Assembly (NCBI GenBank): GCA_958450365.1
Contig: CAUEEP010000922.1
Span: forward strand, 1,426,001 to 1,490,000
DNA from: Mesorhabditis belari
Taxonomy: Eukaryota; Nematoda; Chromadorea; Rhabditida; Rhabditidae
Direction: 5' to 3'
DNA length: 64,000 nucleotides
The position numbers were made by a program, and so were the translations under genes. Positions 1 through 10,000 of the stretch are shown piece after piece (position 1 is the stretch's first letter; each line of letters starts with the position of its first letter). The notes below the pieces were generated by a model. The model did no database searches and was not told where the DNA came from. It saw nothing but the letters and a program-made list of their open reading frames with translations.

Positions 1-210
1 GCCAACGAACGCTTCTGCGTAGCTGCCCTGAACAACCAACGGGCGGTTCTGCGTGCCCTGAATAGCGAAGATTGCGTCTCTGCGTAGGTGCTCAGCGCTG
101 GCCGTTCAGGGCACGTTTTAGAATCGTTAAATCTAAATTTTTGCTCCCGAGCAAATCGTTAAATCGAGAGTCGACTGTATATAAGAATCGTTAAATCCAA
201 AGTCGATTAC
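1..210. other. PEBP intron sequence, no gene seen
   Basis: This should be intron 2 of the PEBP gene. It holds a GC-rich stretch with repeated GTTCAGGGCA-like words in both orientations (bases 20-120) and three copies of AATCGTTAAATC. No exon recognised. Confidence 0.4.
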
Positions 211-475
211 CCGTCAAAATCAAGGTGTACAAAGCGTTGGCCTCGCTTTCCCAGGTGACTGTTGGCTTGTCCTTGACTTGGGTCGGCGTCAATTCATTTC
301 CAAAATCGGTCTATAATTTAAGAAAACAAAACTTGAGCAAAGGAAACAATTATAAGAATATTTCGCAAACCTTTGCCCCACTATTGTAGGAGACATCAAG
401 GACACATTTTGGTGGAACGGGGATCACATCGGCAACCACTCCCTCACTTGTAAAAGCTTTTAAACCAGCCGGCAT
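211..475 (-). CDS. PEBP family protein, first two exons (partial)
   Basis: Phosphatidylethanolamine-binding proteins are small cytosolic proteins with an anion/phospholipid-binding pocket, often acting on kinase signalling. Exon 1 is 475-371: start [19 protein letters not shown], ending SYNSGAK before a GT donor, phase 0. Exon 2 is 310-211 and carries the family signature [19 protein letters not shown] followed by ALYTLILT, ending in phase 1. The catalytic-pocket exons (DPDAP and the GxHR region) would lie left of base 1 and are not seen. The start is supported by a TTTTAG acceptor four bases before the ATG, as expected for spliced-leader trans-splicing. The ATG lies about 760 bp downstream of the mpl stop on the same strand. 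Family assignment is firm; the exact paralogue is not known. Confidence 0.85.
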
Positions 476-1233
476 TGGACTAAAATTCTTTTAAGAAATG
501 ATTGAAGATATTTGAAGTGAAAATCTTAGAGCTAAAAGGGAAAATTTCAGAGAAATAAGTTAATAAGAGAAGGAAGGAGATGGAAGGTGAAAAAAGGCTG
601 TCCTCAGCTGTTCCCAGAAATCTAAGAAAGCTAATAGTTGTTCAAAACAATTCAAGAAACTTTACAGTTCTTTTGGTAATATAAAAAAGATAAGACAAGG
701 CATAAAATCCAAAAATTTCCTCTGAGAGAGTATTGATCGAATTCTCTTGAATTCTCTTGAAGTATTCTCTTGAATTCGCAAAAGAAAGAGCGCTTGTTAT
801 CAGCATTTTTTCGAGTGTTTCTTTTAGAAAAGTAATTTCATGATTTTCCTGTGTCATTCACTTGTCAATGATATTTATTTTCTCAGAAAAAAAAATCATA
901 AATAAGTACAAGCATTAAAAGTTTAATGGACATATACCGTATTCTCACTAATAGTAGTACACTCTCTAATAGTATTGCGGTCCAGGAGGGGGTTCAAAAA
1001 ATAGTAGTGCGCACGACTATTAGAGAGAATACGGTAAGCAAAGGCCGAGCAAAGTAGCAGAAACAATCATCATGAAATTCGATAAAGAAACACCTAACAA
1101 TACTGAATATCGAAACGTGAAGATTGAATTTTAAATCTTCTTGAGTGAAGATTGAAAGAGCCACTAATGAATAAAAAGTTTATTTTATGTAAAGTATAAA
1201 TTCAATTACAATTTGCTTTATTTTCCCTAACAA
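476..1233. other. Intergenic between mpl stop and PEBP start
   Basis: No gene recognised. An open frame of 71 codons on the minus strand at 642-857 has no recognisable family or splice context. A 101-bp MITE lies at 936-1036. A possible poly(A) signal for mpl (AATAAA on the minus strand) lies at 1208-1213. Confidence 0.4.
936..1036. mobile_element. Short MITE, ACCGTATTCTC family
   Basis: About 20-bp terminal inverted repeats (TACCGTATTCTCACTAATAG at the left, its near complement at the right). It is the shortest member of a family also seen at 8191, 47969, 48383 and 51162. Confidence 0.6.
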
Positions 1234-4200
1234 TTAAAGCTCTTTTTTCTCATTTCCTGTGACTCCATCTTGTAAGTTTTTAAAGAGTTTTTGTGGTAGA
1301 TTGTCAAAAGCAAAAGATCTAAATGATGATTGATGAAAATAAGTTAAAAAATGAGCTAAAGCTAAAAGCTAAAGCTAAAGCTAAGAGCTAAAGCTAAAGC
1401 TGAAAGCTAAAGCTAAGAGCTAAAAGCTAAAGCTGAAAGCTGAAAGCTAAAGCTAAAGCTAAAACTAAAGCTAAAATCTAAAGGCTAAAGCTAAAGCTAA
1501 AAGCTAAAGCTAAAGGCTAAAGGCTAAAGCTAAGAGCTGAAAGCTAAAGCTAAAGGCTAAAGCTAAAGCCGAAAGCTAAAAGCTAAAGCTGAAAGCTAAA
1601 GCTAAAGCTAAGAGCTAAAGCTAAAAGCTAAAGCTAAGCTGAACTTGAGCCTGAGCCTGGGCCTGAGCCTGCGCCTAAGCCTGAGCCTGCACCTAAGCCT
1701 AAGCCTAAGCCTAAGCCTAAGCCTAAGCCTAAGCCTAAGCCTAAGCCTAAGCCTAAGCCTAAGCTAAAGCTGATTTCTCAGTTTACTCACGTGAAAGCAA
1801 TGAAAATCACTCTTTCAGTCACATTGTTGTTGATTGATTTCAGGAAATGATCAATAATTTCCTCAACTGATGAATAGATCTAAAAGATAAACACAAATTA
1901 AACTAAGCAGCTTAAACTATTCTTGACTGACGATTCTCGACTGACCTCAAATCGACAATCTTCTTCACATTGTCTCCTAATTCTCTCAATATCCCAATGA
2001 AGTTTTTCCGTTTTCCAAAAATATGCAAAATCGGCTTCTTTTGTGCTTTCTAGCATTGTGTCTTGGTGAATTCCAAGCCTAATCTTTTAAATCTAAAAAG
2101 AAAATAGTATAATTTACTTGAGTGAACCAGTTGATGGATCAATAGCCGTAAAGATTTTTGTATCTTTTCCATATTTATTTCGTAATGCTTTTAAATTAGC
2201 TTGAAATGCGGTTGGATGATGACCATAATCAATAATAATTTCGATATTTCCGATTTGACCAAACTAAATCGGTTTTTTTAGTTGTTTATTAAACATTTAG
2301 CTTTGTTACTTTGTTGTTTTATTGTTTTGATGCTTTTTAGCTTCGTTGCTTTATTGTTTTGTTGTTTTTTAGCTTTGTGGCTTTGTTGTTTTGTTGTTTT
2401 GTTGTTTTTTTAGCTTTGTTACTTTGTTGTTTTATTGTTTTATTGCTTTTTAGCTTCGTTGCTTTGTTGTTTTGTTGTTTTTTTAGCTTTGTTGCTTTGT
2501 TGTTTTATTGTTTTATTGTTTTTTTAGCTTTGTTACTTTGTTGTTTTGTTGTTTTGTTGTTTTTTAGCTTTGTTGCTTTATTGTTTTGTTGTTTTTAGCT
2601 TTTTTACTTTGTTGCTTTGTTGTTTTGTTGTTTTGTTGTTTTGTTGTTTTTTAGCTTTGTTACTTTGTTGCTTTGTTAGTTATTAAACTTCTAGCTTTGT
2701 TTTACCTTTTCTAATCTTCTTTTAGGAAGCTTAAAAGAATGTAGAGCGTTGATTGAGATAGCAGAGCTAAATTGAGATAGTAGAGCTTAAATTTTATTCT
2801 CTATTAGTCATTTAAATAGTAATAGTCATTTAAATCACTTACCTTACACCAATATGATTGATAGCGGCAATAGCAGAGAGAGAATTTGAAACAAAATGAT
2901 CTCCAATCAAATCCCATTCAATTTTTCCTTGAAGTTTCCCATTTTGAAAGACTTCAAAAGAAGAACCATCAGACAAGAGAAGCTTTGTTGTCCAAATAAA
3001 AACAAAATAAGGAAATGATCAAATAAGAGCTCTATTTCTATTTCCATTTCTATTTCTATTTCTATTTCTATTTCTATTTCCATTTTCATTTTCCAACTTT
3101 CCATTTCCTCCAGTTGTCTCCCTTCTCGTCCAGCATCCATCACTAATCACTCTATCAATTGCAGCACTTCCAGTTGGATGCACAATCAATCCATTGCTTG
3201 GGATCATTCTAATAGAGATTCAATAAAATAAGAGATTCACAGAATGTTCTTATTCATAGCTCGACGAGCTCGACGAGACGAATCATAACTTAGAATGTTC
3301 TTAATCATAGCTCGACGTGCTCGACGAGACAAATCATAGCTCAGAATGTTCTTAATCATAGCTTAATCAAAATTATCAAACTTACTTGACGAGATTATCA
3401 AACTGGATCTCGATCTCCTTTAATGTTTCATAGAAATCCCCGTGATCCATCTCAAGATTGTTAATGATCAGCGTTTTCGGGTAATAGAGCAACATCTTTG
3501 GGCGTTCATCGAAAAAAGCCGTCCCATACTCGTCGGCTTCGATCACAAAATATGGTGATTCTTGGCTGAGACGACTTGAACCAGGAAGGCCCACAGGGAC
3601 ACCGCCTGGAATCCAAACGAAAAATCGACGGTAATCGAACGAAAAGTCAAACGGTAATCTATTCTATCTACTATATATAAAAGAGAAGTGTTCGTCCGTC
3701 CATCTGTTCGTCACACTCTGGGATTTCGGCTCCCCATGAACCGATTTTAACAAACTTTTTTTTAATCGATAGGAAATTAAAAATAAAAAGACAAATACTT
3801 TTGGGCAAAATAGGTTTTTCATCAAAAACCCGTAAAAAAATCAGAAAAACCACTTAGCCACGGATTCCCCGTGTCCGTACCAGTTCTAAGTCGACTGTTT
3901 CACGCCGGCCGAAGCACACAGCCCGAAGACCATGCACGCAGCCGCGGCAGTCCACGGGACAGTCCCGACACGAGGCCAAGCTCCACAAAAGCGTCACCCA
4001 GCCCCGATCAAGCCGTACCCACTTCATGCCACGGCCCGACCAGGCCAGTCCTTTTCCTGTTACGGATCTAAGCCAAGTTACGGATCTAATTTGCCGACTT
4101 CCCTTACCTACATTATTCTATCGACTAGAGGCTGTTCACCTTGGAGACCTGCTGCGGATATGGGTACGATCCGGTACGAGATTCAAATTGGTTCCCTCGG

Positions 4201-5910
4201 TTTTTCAAGGACCCAGCCAGGCGCACGAGACGCCACAGAAACCGTGACGCTTTACGGAAACAACGTCGCTATCTTCGGCTGAACCGTTTCCAGCGAGTCC
4301 GTTCCTTAACCAGAGAAGAGAACTCTGGCTCGGGCCTAGCTAGGTGTCACCGAGTTCATTTGCGTTACCGCCCGATGCACTCAGAAGAGTACAAATCTCC
4401 GTATCCGGGATCTAATTTGCCGACTTCCCTTACCTACATTATTCGATCGACTAGAGGCTGTTCACCTTGGAGACCTGCTGCGGATATGGGTACGATCCGG
4501 TACGAGATTCAAATTGGTTCCCTCGCTTTTTCAAGGACCCAGCCAAACCCCGTAAAAATCAGAAAAACCACTTAGCCACGCCGGTTTTTGTCTTCGGCGG
4601 GAGTGATCGAAGTGGTTTTTGTCCGTCTACAAAACGATTGCCTTAAAGGGAGGGTAAAAATCGAGGCCGATTCCAAGTGAAATATTTTCCCACTTGGAAT
4701 CGGGCTCGATTTTTACCCTCCATTTATTACCCTCACTTTAAGCAGGCTGTCAGGTACGATTCTCGTCCTTTCCGAACTTGTTTTTGCTTTAAATCTCTTC
4801 AACTTTAATTGCTTTTCAGCTTTTTGGCACAATCGTTAGAGTGTCTGTCTCCAGAGCCGCCCGCTGTAGACATTTTTGCTTTTTGTTTTGCTAAAACTTA
4901 TGGGAGAGATCGAGTCAATGCTGGAGGTTAAAGTAAAAATCTCATAATCAATATTCGACTATCAAAAATCAACATAAGTCTTTCGACTCACCTATCAAAT
5001 ACCCGGGGTTTAAGCCGGCTTTCTCCATGATCCACACGATCATCGATGTGGTTGATGTTTTCCCATGAGTTCCCGAAACAGCGATCACCCAACGATCTTT
5101 CAAAATGCTTTCATATATCCATTGAGGTCCAGAAACAAATGAAATCTTCTCATTCATTATGTATTCAATGATCGGATTGCCTCTAGCTAGAGCTCTCGTT
5201 TTGCCCACGATCACCAAATCGGGTCTTGGAGTTAGTTGAGATACGGAATAGTTCTGAAATAGGGAATAGTTTCTGTAAAAAGTTGACTAAACTTGTCTAA
5301 AGTTGTCTAAAGTTGACTAAAGTTGACTAAAGTTGACTAAAGTTGACTAAAGTTGACTAAAGTTGACTAAAGTTGACTAAACTTGTCTAAAGTTGACTAA
5401 AGTTGTCTAAAGTTGTCTAAAGTTGACTAAAGTTGTCTAAAGTTGTCTAAACTTGTCTAAACTTGTCTAAAGTTGACTAAAGTTGTCTAAAGTTGACTAA
5501 AGTTGACTAAAGTTGTCTAAAGTTGTCTAAAGTTGTCTAAAGTTGTCTAAACTTGTCTAAACTTGTCTAAACTTGTCTAAACTTGTCTAAAGTAAAGCTT
5601 TTCAAGTTTCAATGTTTAAAAAGAAACCTACAGATATGATCTCAATGCCATGTGCTTCAAGCATTGTGCTCATTGGTGGATGAGAGTTTTCATCAGCACC
5701 GGTCACCTTGTGGCCAAGTTCTCTGAATGTTTTATGATTCATAGACAAGATTTCAGTATCGAATTTTAGATAAAAATTGTAATTGAAGTTGTTTTTTAAG
5801 TTTATAAGCTTTTTTGAACATTTAAACGACTGCTGTTAGCGATTTTACCTGGCCAATAAGGCAATTGAGCCCATAAATGTCCCACAAATGCCCAAAATGT
5901 GAACATGCAT
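1234..5910 (-). CDS. mpl: Mpl-type UDP-MurNAc:tripeptide ligase of bacterial origin, with introns
   Basis: Mpl joins recycled L-Ala-D-Glu-mDAP tripeptide to UDP-MurNAc in bacterial peptidoglycan recycling; animals do not make peptidoglycan. Ten exons: 5910-5849, 5722-5632, 5253-4992, 3605-3386, 3208-2843, 2766-2706, 2263-2118, 2092-1946, 1879-1791, 1318-1234, about 509 codons against 457 in E. coli. The order follows bacterial Mpl: N-terminal HILGICGTFMG, SGPQW, the ATP loop GTHGKT (about residues 112-117), PYFVIEADEYGTAFFD, TLIINNLEMDHGDF, GCW, KRRLE and DYGHHPTA. The start follows a TTTTTCTAG acceptor 11 bp upstream. Degenerate points: the GxHN motif reads GDHF, EPRSNT reads DPSTGS, and the C-terminal GGFGG is lost. 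There is an in-frame TGA at 3021-3019 after an AAATAG microsatellite, and exon 8 needs one more base (likely in the A-run near 2085) to keep frame. It is either a decaying gene or carries two assembly errors. Confidence 0.88.
1345..1765. repeat. AGCTAA array passing into GCCTAA telomere-type array
   Basis: Lies in the last mpl intron. The left part is a degenerate (AGCTAAA)n array; 1662-1765 is nearly pure GCCTAA, the complement of the nematode telomere unit TTAGGC. Confidence 0.85.
2285..2690. repeat. T-rich TTTGTTG array
   Basis: Imperfect tandem units such as AGCTTTGTTGCTTTGTTG fill the mpl intron between the KRRLE exon and the DYGHHPTA exon. The 79-codon open frame inside is low-complexity and not a gene. 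Confidence 0.8.
3019..3090 (-). repeat. AAATAG microsatellite inside mpl exon 5
   Basis: Eight or so copies of AAATAG/AAATGG on the minus strand translate as Asn-Arg/Asn-Gly repeats inserted between the conserved GCW block and WTTKLLLSDG. The in-frame TGA follows directly. No convincing GT-AG pair removes it. Confidence 0.7.
3664..4760. mobile_element. Repeat-derived insert, Helitron-like start (tentative)
   Basis: Fills most of mpl intron 3. It opens with TCTATCTACTATATATAAAA and GTTCGTCCGTCCATCTG, resembling short Helitron-type termini seen in other animals, and ends near a strong hairpin (4644-4722: AGGGAGGGTAAAAATCGAGG pairs with its complement). It encloses the 28S rDNA piece. Classification is a guess; the terminal dinucleotides were not proven. 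Confidence 0.35.
3861..4547 (-). rRNA. 28S rRNA fragment (pseudogene), partly duplicated
   Basis: Read on the minus strand this is large-subunit rRNA: AATGTAGGTAAGGGAAGTCG, the block with GCAGCAGGTCTCCAAGGTG, and TTAGAACTGGTACGGACA are core 28S sequence. A segment of about 140 bp at 4080-4208 is repeated at 4408-4547, so the copy is rearranged and cannot be functional. A 33-bp direct repeat (CGTAAAAATCAGAAAAACCA and following bases) borders the fragment at 3829-3862 and 4548-4580. Confidence 0.85.
5280..5593. repeat. 10-bp minisatellite in mpl intron 2
   Basis: About 31 copies of AGTTGACTAA, AGTTGTCTAA or ACTTGTCTAA, mixed. On the minus strand each unit contains a TTAG trinucleotide. Confidence 0.95.
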
Positions 5911-5950
5911 TTAAAAAAATCTAGAAAAATGATTATAGTGAAAAGTCTGT

Positions 5951-6160
5951 TCATTGAAATGGTTTTCCCAGTTCCCAGTGGATCACGATTTCAAGGACAT
6001 ACTTTTTTCGTCTCTCAAAAACGACACACATCGAATTCTTTCTTTTCCGAGATTGATTTAAGAACAAGACTTTCAATTCTTGGCTATCAGGAATTACTGT
6101 GAATTGAAGCTCCGGCTCTTTTGATAACTGTAGATCTGGGTAAAGCTCAGCTATCTGTAG
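5951..6160 (-). CDS. Unidentified putative terminal exon
   Basis: After a good acceptor (GTACTTTCAG) an open frame of 69 codons runs to a TGA at 5953-5951, 41 bp before the mpl ATG. It reads LQIAELYPDLQLSKEP, then a charged stretch with VVFERRKKYVLEIVIHWE near the end. Its composition looks coding, but I recognise no family. It could be the last exon of an upstream gene in a cluster with mpl, or chance. A possible first exon (ATG at 6886, MADRRGALAASSFQSPG) was not connected. Confidence 0.35.
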   Translation of the reverse strand, partial: LQIAELYPDLQLSKEPELQFTVIPDSQELKVLFLNQSRKRKNSMCVVFERRKKYVLEIVIHWELGKPFQ

Positions 6161-6164
6161 CTGA

Positions 6165-7073
6165 AAGTACAAGATAAATGTAAACATATTACATTTATTT
6201 CATCGCATATTCATTGCATTCTCTTAAATCTGGATGATCTAGAGTTATCATAAAGGATCAAAAATGATCCCCGTTAAAAGATCTTCAGATACTCTTAGTT
6301 TCCTCTTTAAAATTTGATCTTCACTTAAATTAAGACTCAAAAAAAGGCTTTTAGAATTTCGAATCTAATACTTTGCGCTATTTTTTTTCCCTAAAAATTG
6401 CTACTGCTGTTTAGAATGTTTTAAATAGAATGTTTAAATAGAAATAAATTAATTGAATGTTTTAAAATTGTAAAGAGCAGGCAAGCTATCCCTCTTTTTC
6501 GAGAATTTTGAAATTTGAGATGAAATTCGAAATGCCAAAATGCAAGAGATATTTGATTATATTTGAAAGCATTATCTACCATTAGAAAGCATTATATACC
6601 ATTAGAAAGTATTATATACCATTTGAAAGCTTTGTATACCATTAGAAACCATTATATACCATTTGAAAGCATTATATACCATTTGAAAGCATTATATATC
6701 ATTTGAAAGCATTATCTACCTTTTGTAAGCATTATATACCATTTGTAAGCATTATATATCATTTGAAAGCTCTAATTCTCAGCACCATTCATTTATTAAA
6801 GTTTTTTCAGCCAAAGCTAATTTTTAATCTTTCCTGGACTTTGGAATGAACTCGCCGCAAGCGCCCCACGGCGATCTGCCATTTTTTTGTCGTTTTGAAT
6901 GTAAGGAGTGTTTCGAAGAAATTGATTAAAATTAATATTTTAAATAAATCGTTTCCACGAGAAAAGCTTCCATAACCGCCCGTAAGTTGAACATTTTTTA
7001 AAACTTAAAAAATGATATCACAGAGATAAAGATAAACCAAAGAAGACGATTGTAATTGGATATTTTTTTATAT
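6165..7073. other. Intergenic with a 20-bp tandem array
   Basis: Between the secreted-protein gene and the putative exon above. The array at 6558-6775 has the unit CATTATATACCATTTGAAAG. Nothing else supportable. Confidence 0.5.
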
Positions 7074-10000
7074 TTAAAACATTGGTGGTGGGGGTGGAGG
7101 TGGTGGGAGTTTGGCTCGAATGTCGGCTGGCAGACGGTCCATCACTTCCTGAAAGTGATTGAGGATTTAGATCAATTCATTATTGAAGTAAATTTTAATG
7201 TTTTAAAGCCTCATTACAGTATTTTTAACGAAAATCAATCAGCCTCTAAGATCAATCAGCCTCTTATTTTCTAAACAATTACGATTCACAAAGATTTTCC
7301 TGTTACTGGAGGAGTTTTTCTAGAGATTTATTGGGTTCTTGCTTGTCAAATGAATCAAAAATATTCATATCATGAAAAATATGAAGCTTTATCATAGCTT
7401 TATGAAGCTTAAATAGGTTTATCATAGATAGATAGATAGATAAGGCCTAAAATATTGAGGCTTTATTGGATTCTTTAAAGAGATTGTATTCTTTTCAAAT
7501 TTCTATGTTAAACCTTGATCTTGTAGTATCGTTCGCGAAAACCAAGTGCCGCGTTCTCCTGGATCGCTTTCAAAGCCGCCTAGAGATCGAATTTATAATA
7601 TTTTAGGTATTGGGTTGGGGAGAATGAGTCGGCGCCAAACTTTAAAGGGACTTTTTGCACACATAAAGCCTTCTTTAAACATACGTTTGGTTTCATCCAA
7701 AAGGATCCACTATTTCCCTACACAAAAAATTTCTTTTAAGAGATTCCACAAAGCTTTTCTTTCGTGGGGTTTTTAAATTCCAAAAAAAGGGGGTTAAAAG
7801 GAAAAGGGGCCGAACCAACCATTTTTTTATTTTTTTTTTCAAAAAAAAACCCCCTCTTGTTTTATATAAAAAAAAAGGAAAAGCTCAAATTCAATTACTT
7901 AAGTTGCCAAATTTGCAGGAAGATCCCACCAATGGTTTTTCTAGATCACAGTTTGTAGTTTTGTGGAAAAAATGGCCCTTTTTGCTTGAGCGGAGGTTTG
8001 AATTTTTCATTTTTTAAATGTCATTTTGTAGAGAATTAGTTAACCATTCTACTCATATCAAACGCATATTATTTGACGAAGTCGAATAGAAGTTTGGGTT
8101 TTTTTTTGATTTTCGGCGCCGACTCAATTCCCCCCAACCAATAGATAGATAGATAGATAGATCGATAGATAGATAGATAGATAGATAGATACCGTATTCT
8201 CTCTAATACTAGTGCACCTTGAGCGTCGCCTAAATTCCTTGAAATCTCGAGAACCGCTTATCAAAACCTATCGATGTGGGGGCGGAAAATGTAGCTGACG
8301 ATGAGATCTAGTGGGGGATTAGAGGATTGGGGCTTCTGGGAAAGCTTTGGAAGCCGTAAAATCGTCACCAACTCGGCTCGCTTCGGTGCACTACTATTAG
8401 AGAAAATACGGTATTTGAGCACAAGAATATTAACATAATTTGTCACTTTTTAATCGCATTTTCTTTGAGCTTCTGCAAAAGCTTGGAAACCGTAAAATAG
8501 TCATCAACTCGGCTCGCTGGGGTGCACTACTATTAGAGAAAATACGGTAAATAGATAAATTCTTAGTCTAGTGCGCCAGAAAGATTGCGTTTAAACTTTC
8601 TGTAACTGAACTGAAGGCCTATTTTCAAGGCCTTCAGGAGACGTGAATGAAAGGCTTAAACCCACGCCATCTGGCGCACCATTGAGCTTCTGTTATCTTC
8701 TGTTATCTTCAAAAATATTTAAAAAATCCCCACCTTAGCATCTTCAGGCAAATATTCAAATCCAGGTGGTGGCGGTGGTGGAAGAAGACGCTGAAAATTT
8801 CATTTGTTAGTCAAAAGCTTTGGGGGAAAGGGTAGCTCACTCAAAACAAAAAGCGTTAAAATCACTTAAAGTTCTCAAGAAGTTTCAAGAATTCAATAAT
8901 TTTCAATAATTTTTATTCTCCTATCTCTTTCCTTCAACAATCATCACTAAATCATTGAATAATCCATCTCTCAATCTCTTCATCCACACCTTGATCGACT
9001 CAGGTAAAGATTGAATGTATTGTTGCACTCTTTGCATCTTTGAGCGCCAATCGATTGACTGAAAAGGGATAAAGTTTGAACTTGAAAATTGGCATTTAGC
9101 TGAAAATTGGCATTTAACGAAAATTTTAGGCTTTAAGGTGAACTTTTTGCTGGAATTTGTGCTGGAATTTGTGTTTTAAGGCATAAAGTATTGTCTAGTC
9201 TAGAGTTCTAGAGTTCTAGAGTCGAATAATGCTTCTAAATAACTCACTCGATCTCTCGTGATCGTTTTAATCTGTTGCTTTACATCATCTGGCAATTTAT
9301 CCAAAGCCGGATTTATCGGCAATCGATCAAGAATCTCGATTGGTAAAGCGGTCAACAATTTATCGATACGATCATGTTTATCCTGGAATTGGATTGGAAT
9401 TGGATTGGAATTGGAGTGGAATTGGAGTGGAAATGGATTGGAAATGGATTGGGATTGAATTGGGATTGAATTGGGATTGAATTGGGATTGAATTGGGATT
9501 GAATTAGGAATTGGATTGGAATTGGATTGGAAATGGATTGGAAATGGATTGGGATTGAATTGGGATTGAATTGGGATTGAATTGGGATTGAATTGGAATT
9601 GGATTCGAATTGGATTCGAATTGGATTCGAATTGGATTCGAATTGAATTGGAATTAAATTGGGATTGAATTGGGATTGAATTGGGATTGAATTGGGATTG
9701 GATTCGAATTGTATTCGAATTGGATTCGAATTGGATTCGAATTGGATTCGAATTGGATTCGAATTGAATTGGAATTAAATTGGGATTGAATTGGGATTGA
9801 ATTGGAATTGGATTCGAATTGTATTCGAATTGGATTCGAATTGGATTCGAATTGGATTCGAATTGGATTGGAATTGAATTGGAATTGGATTGGAATTGAA
9901 TTGGGATTGAATTGGGATTGAATTGGAATTGGATTCGAATTGGATTGGAAATGGATTGGAATTGAATTCGAATTGAAGTCGAATTCAATTTGAATCAGCT

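Noticed and set aside
3871..4575. Four overlapping open frames of 66-144 codons
   Set aside because: They lie on the antisense strand of the 28S rRNA fragment.
5280..5593. CRISPR-like array
   Set aside because: Direct 10-bp tandem units without spacers; the same holds for the other arrays in the window.
1234..5910. Bacterial contamination as the source of mpl
   Set aside because: Nine GT-AG introns with repeats, a trans-splice-type acceptor and contiguous nematode genes argue against it.
7546..7958. Two plus-strand frames of 64-76 codons
   Set aside because: They fall within or across the TA-flanked MITE at 7610-8141.
9200..9988. 262-residue Pro/Asn/Ile/Gln repeat protein
   Set aside because: The long part is the intron minisatellite; only the last 45 or so residues (9382-9248) are a real exon of the secreted-protein gene.
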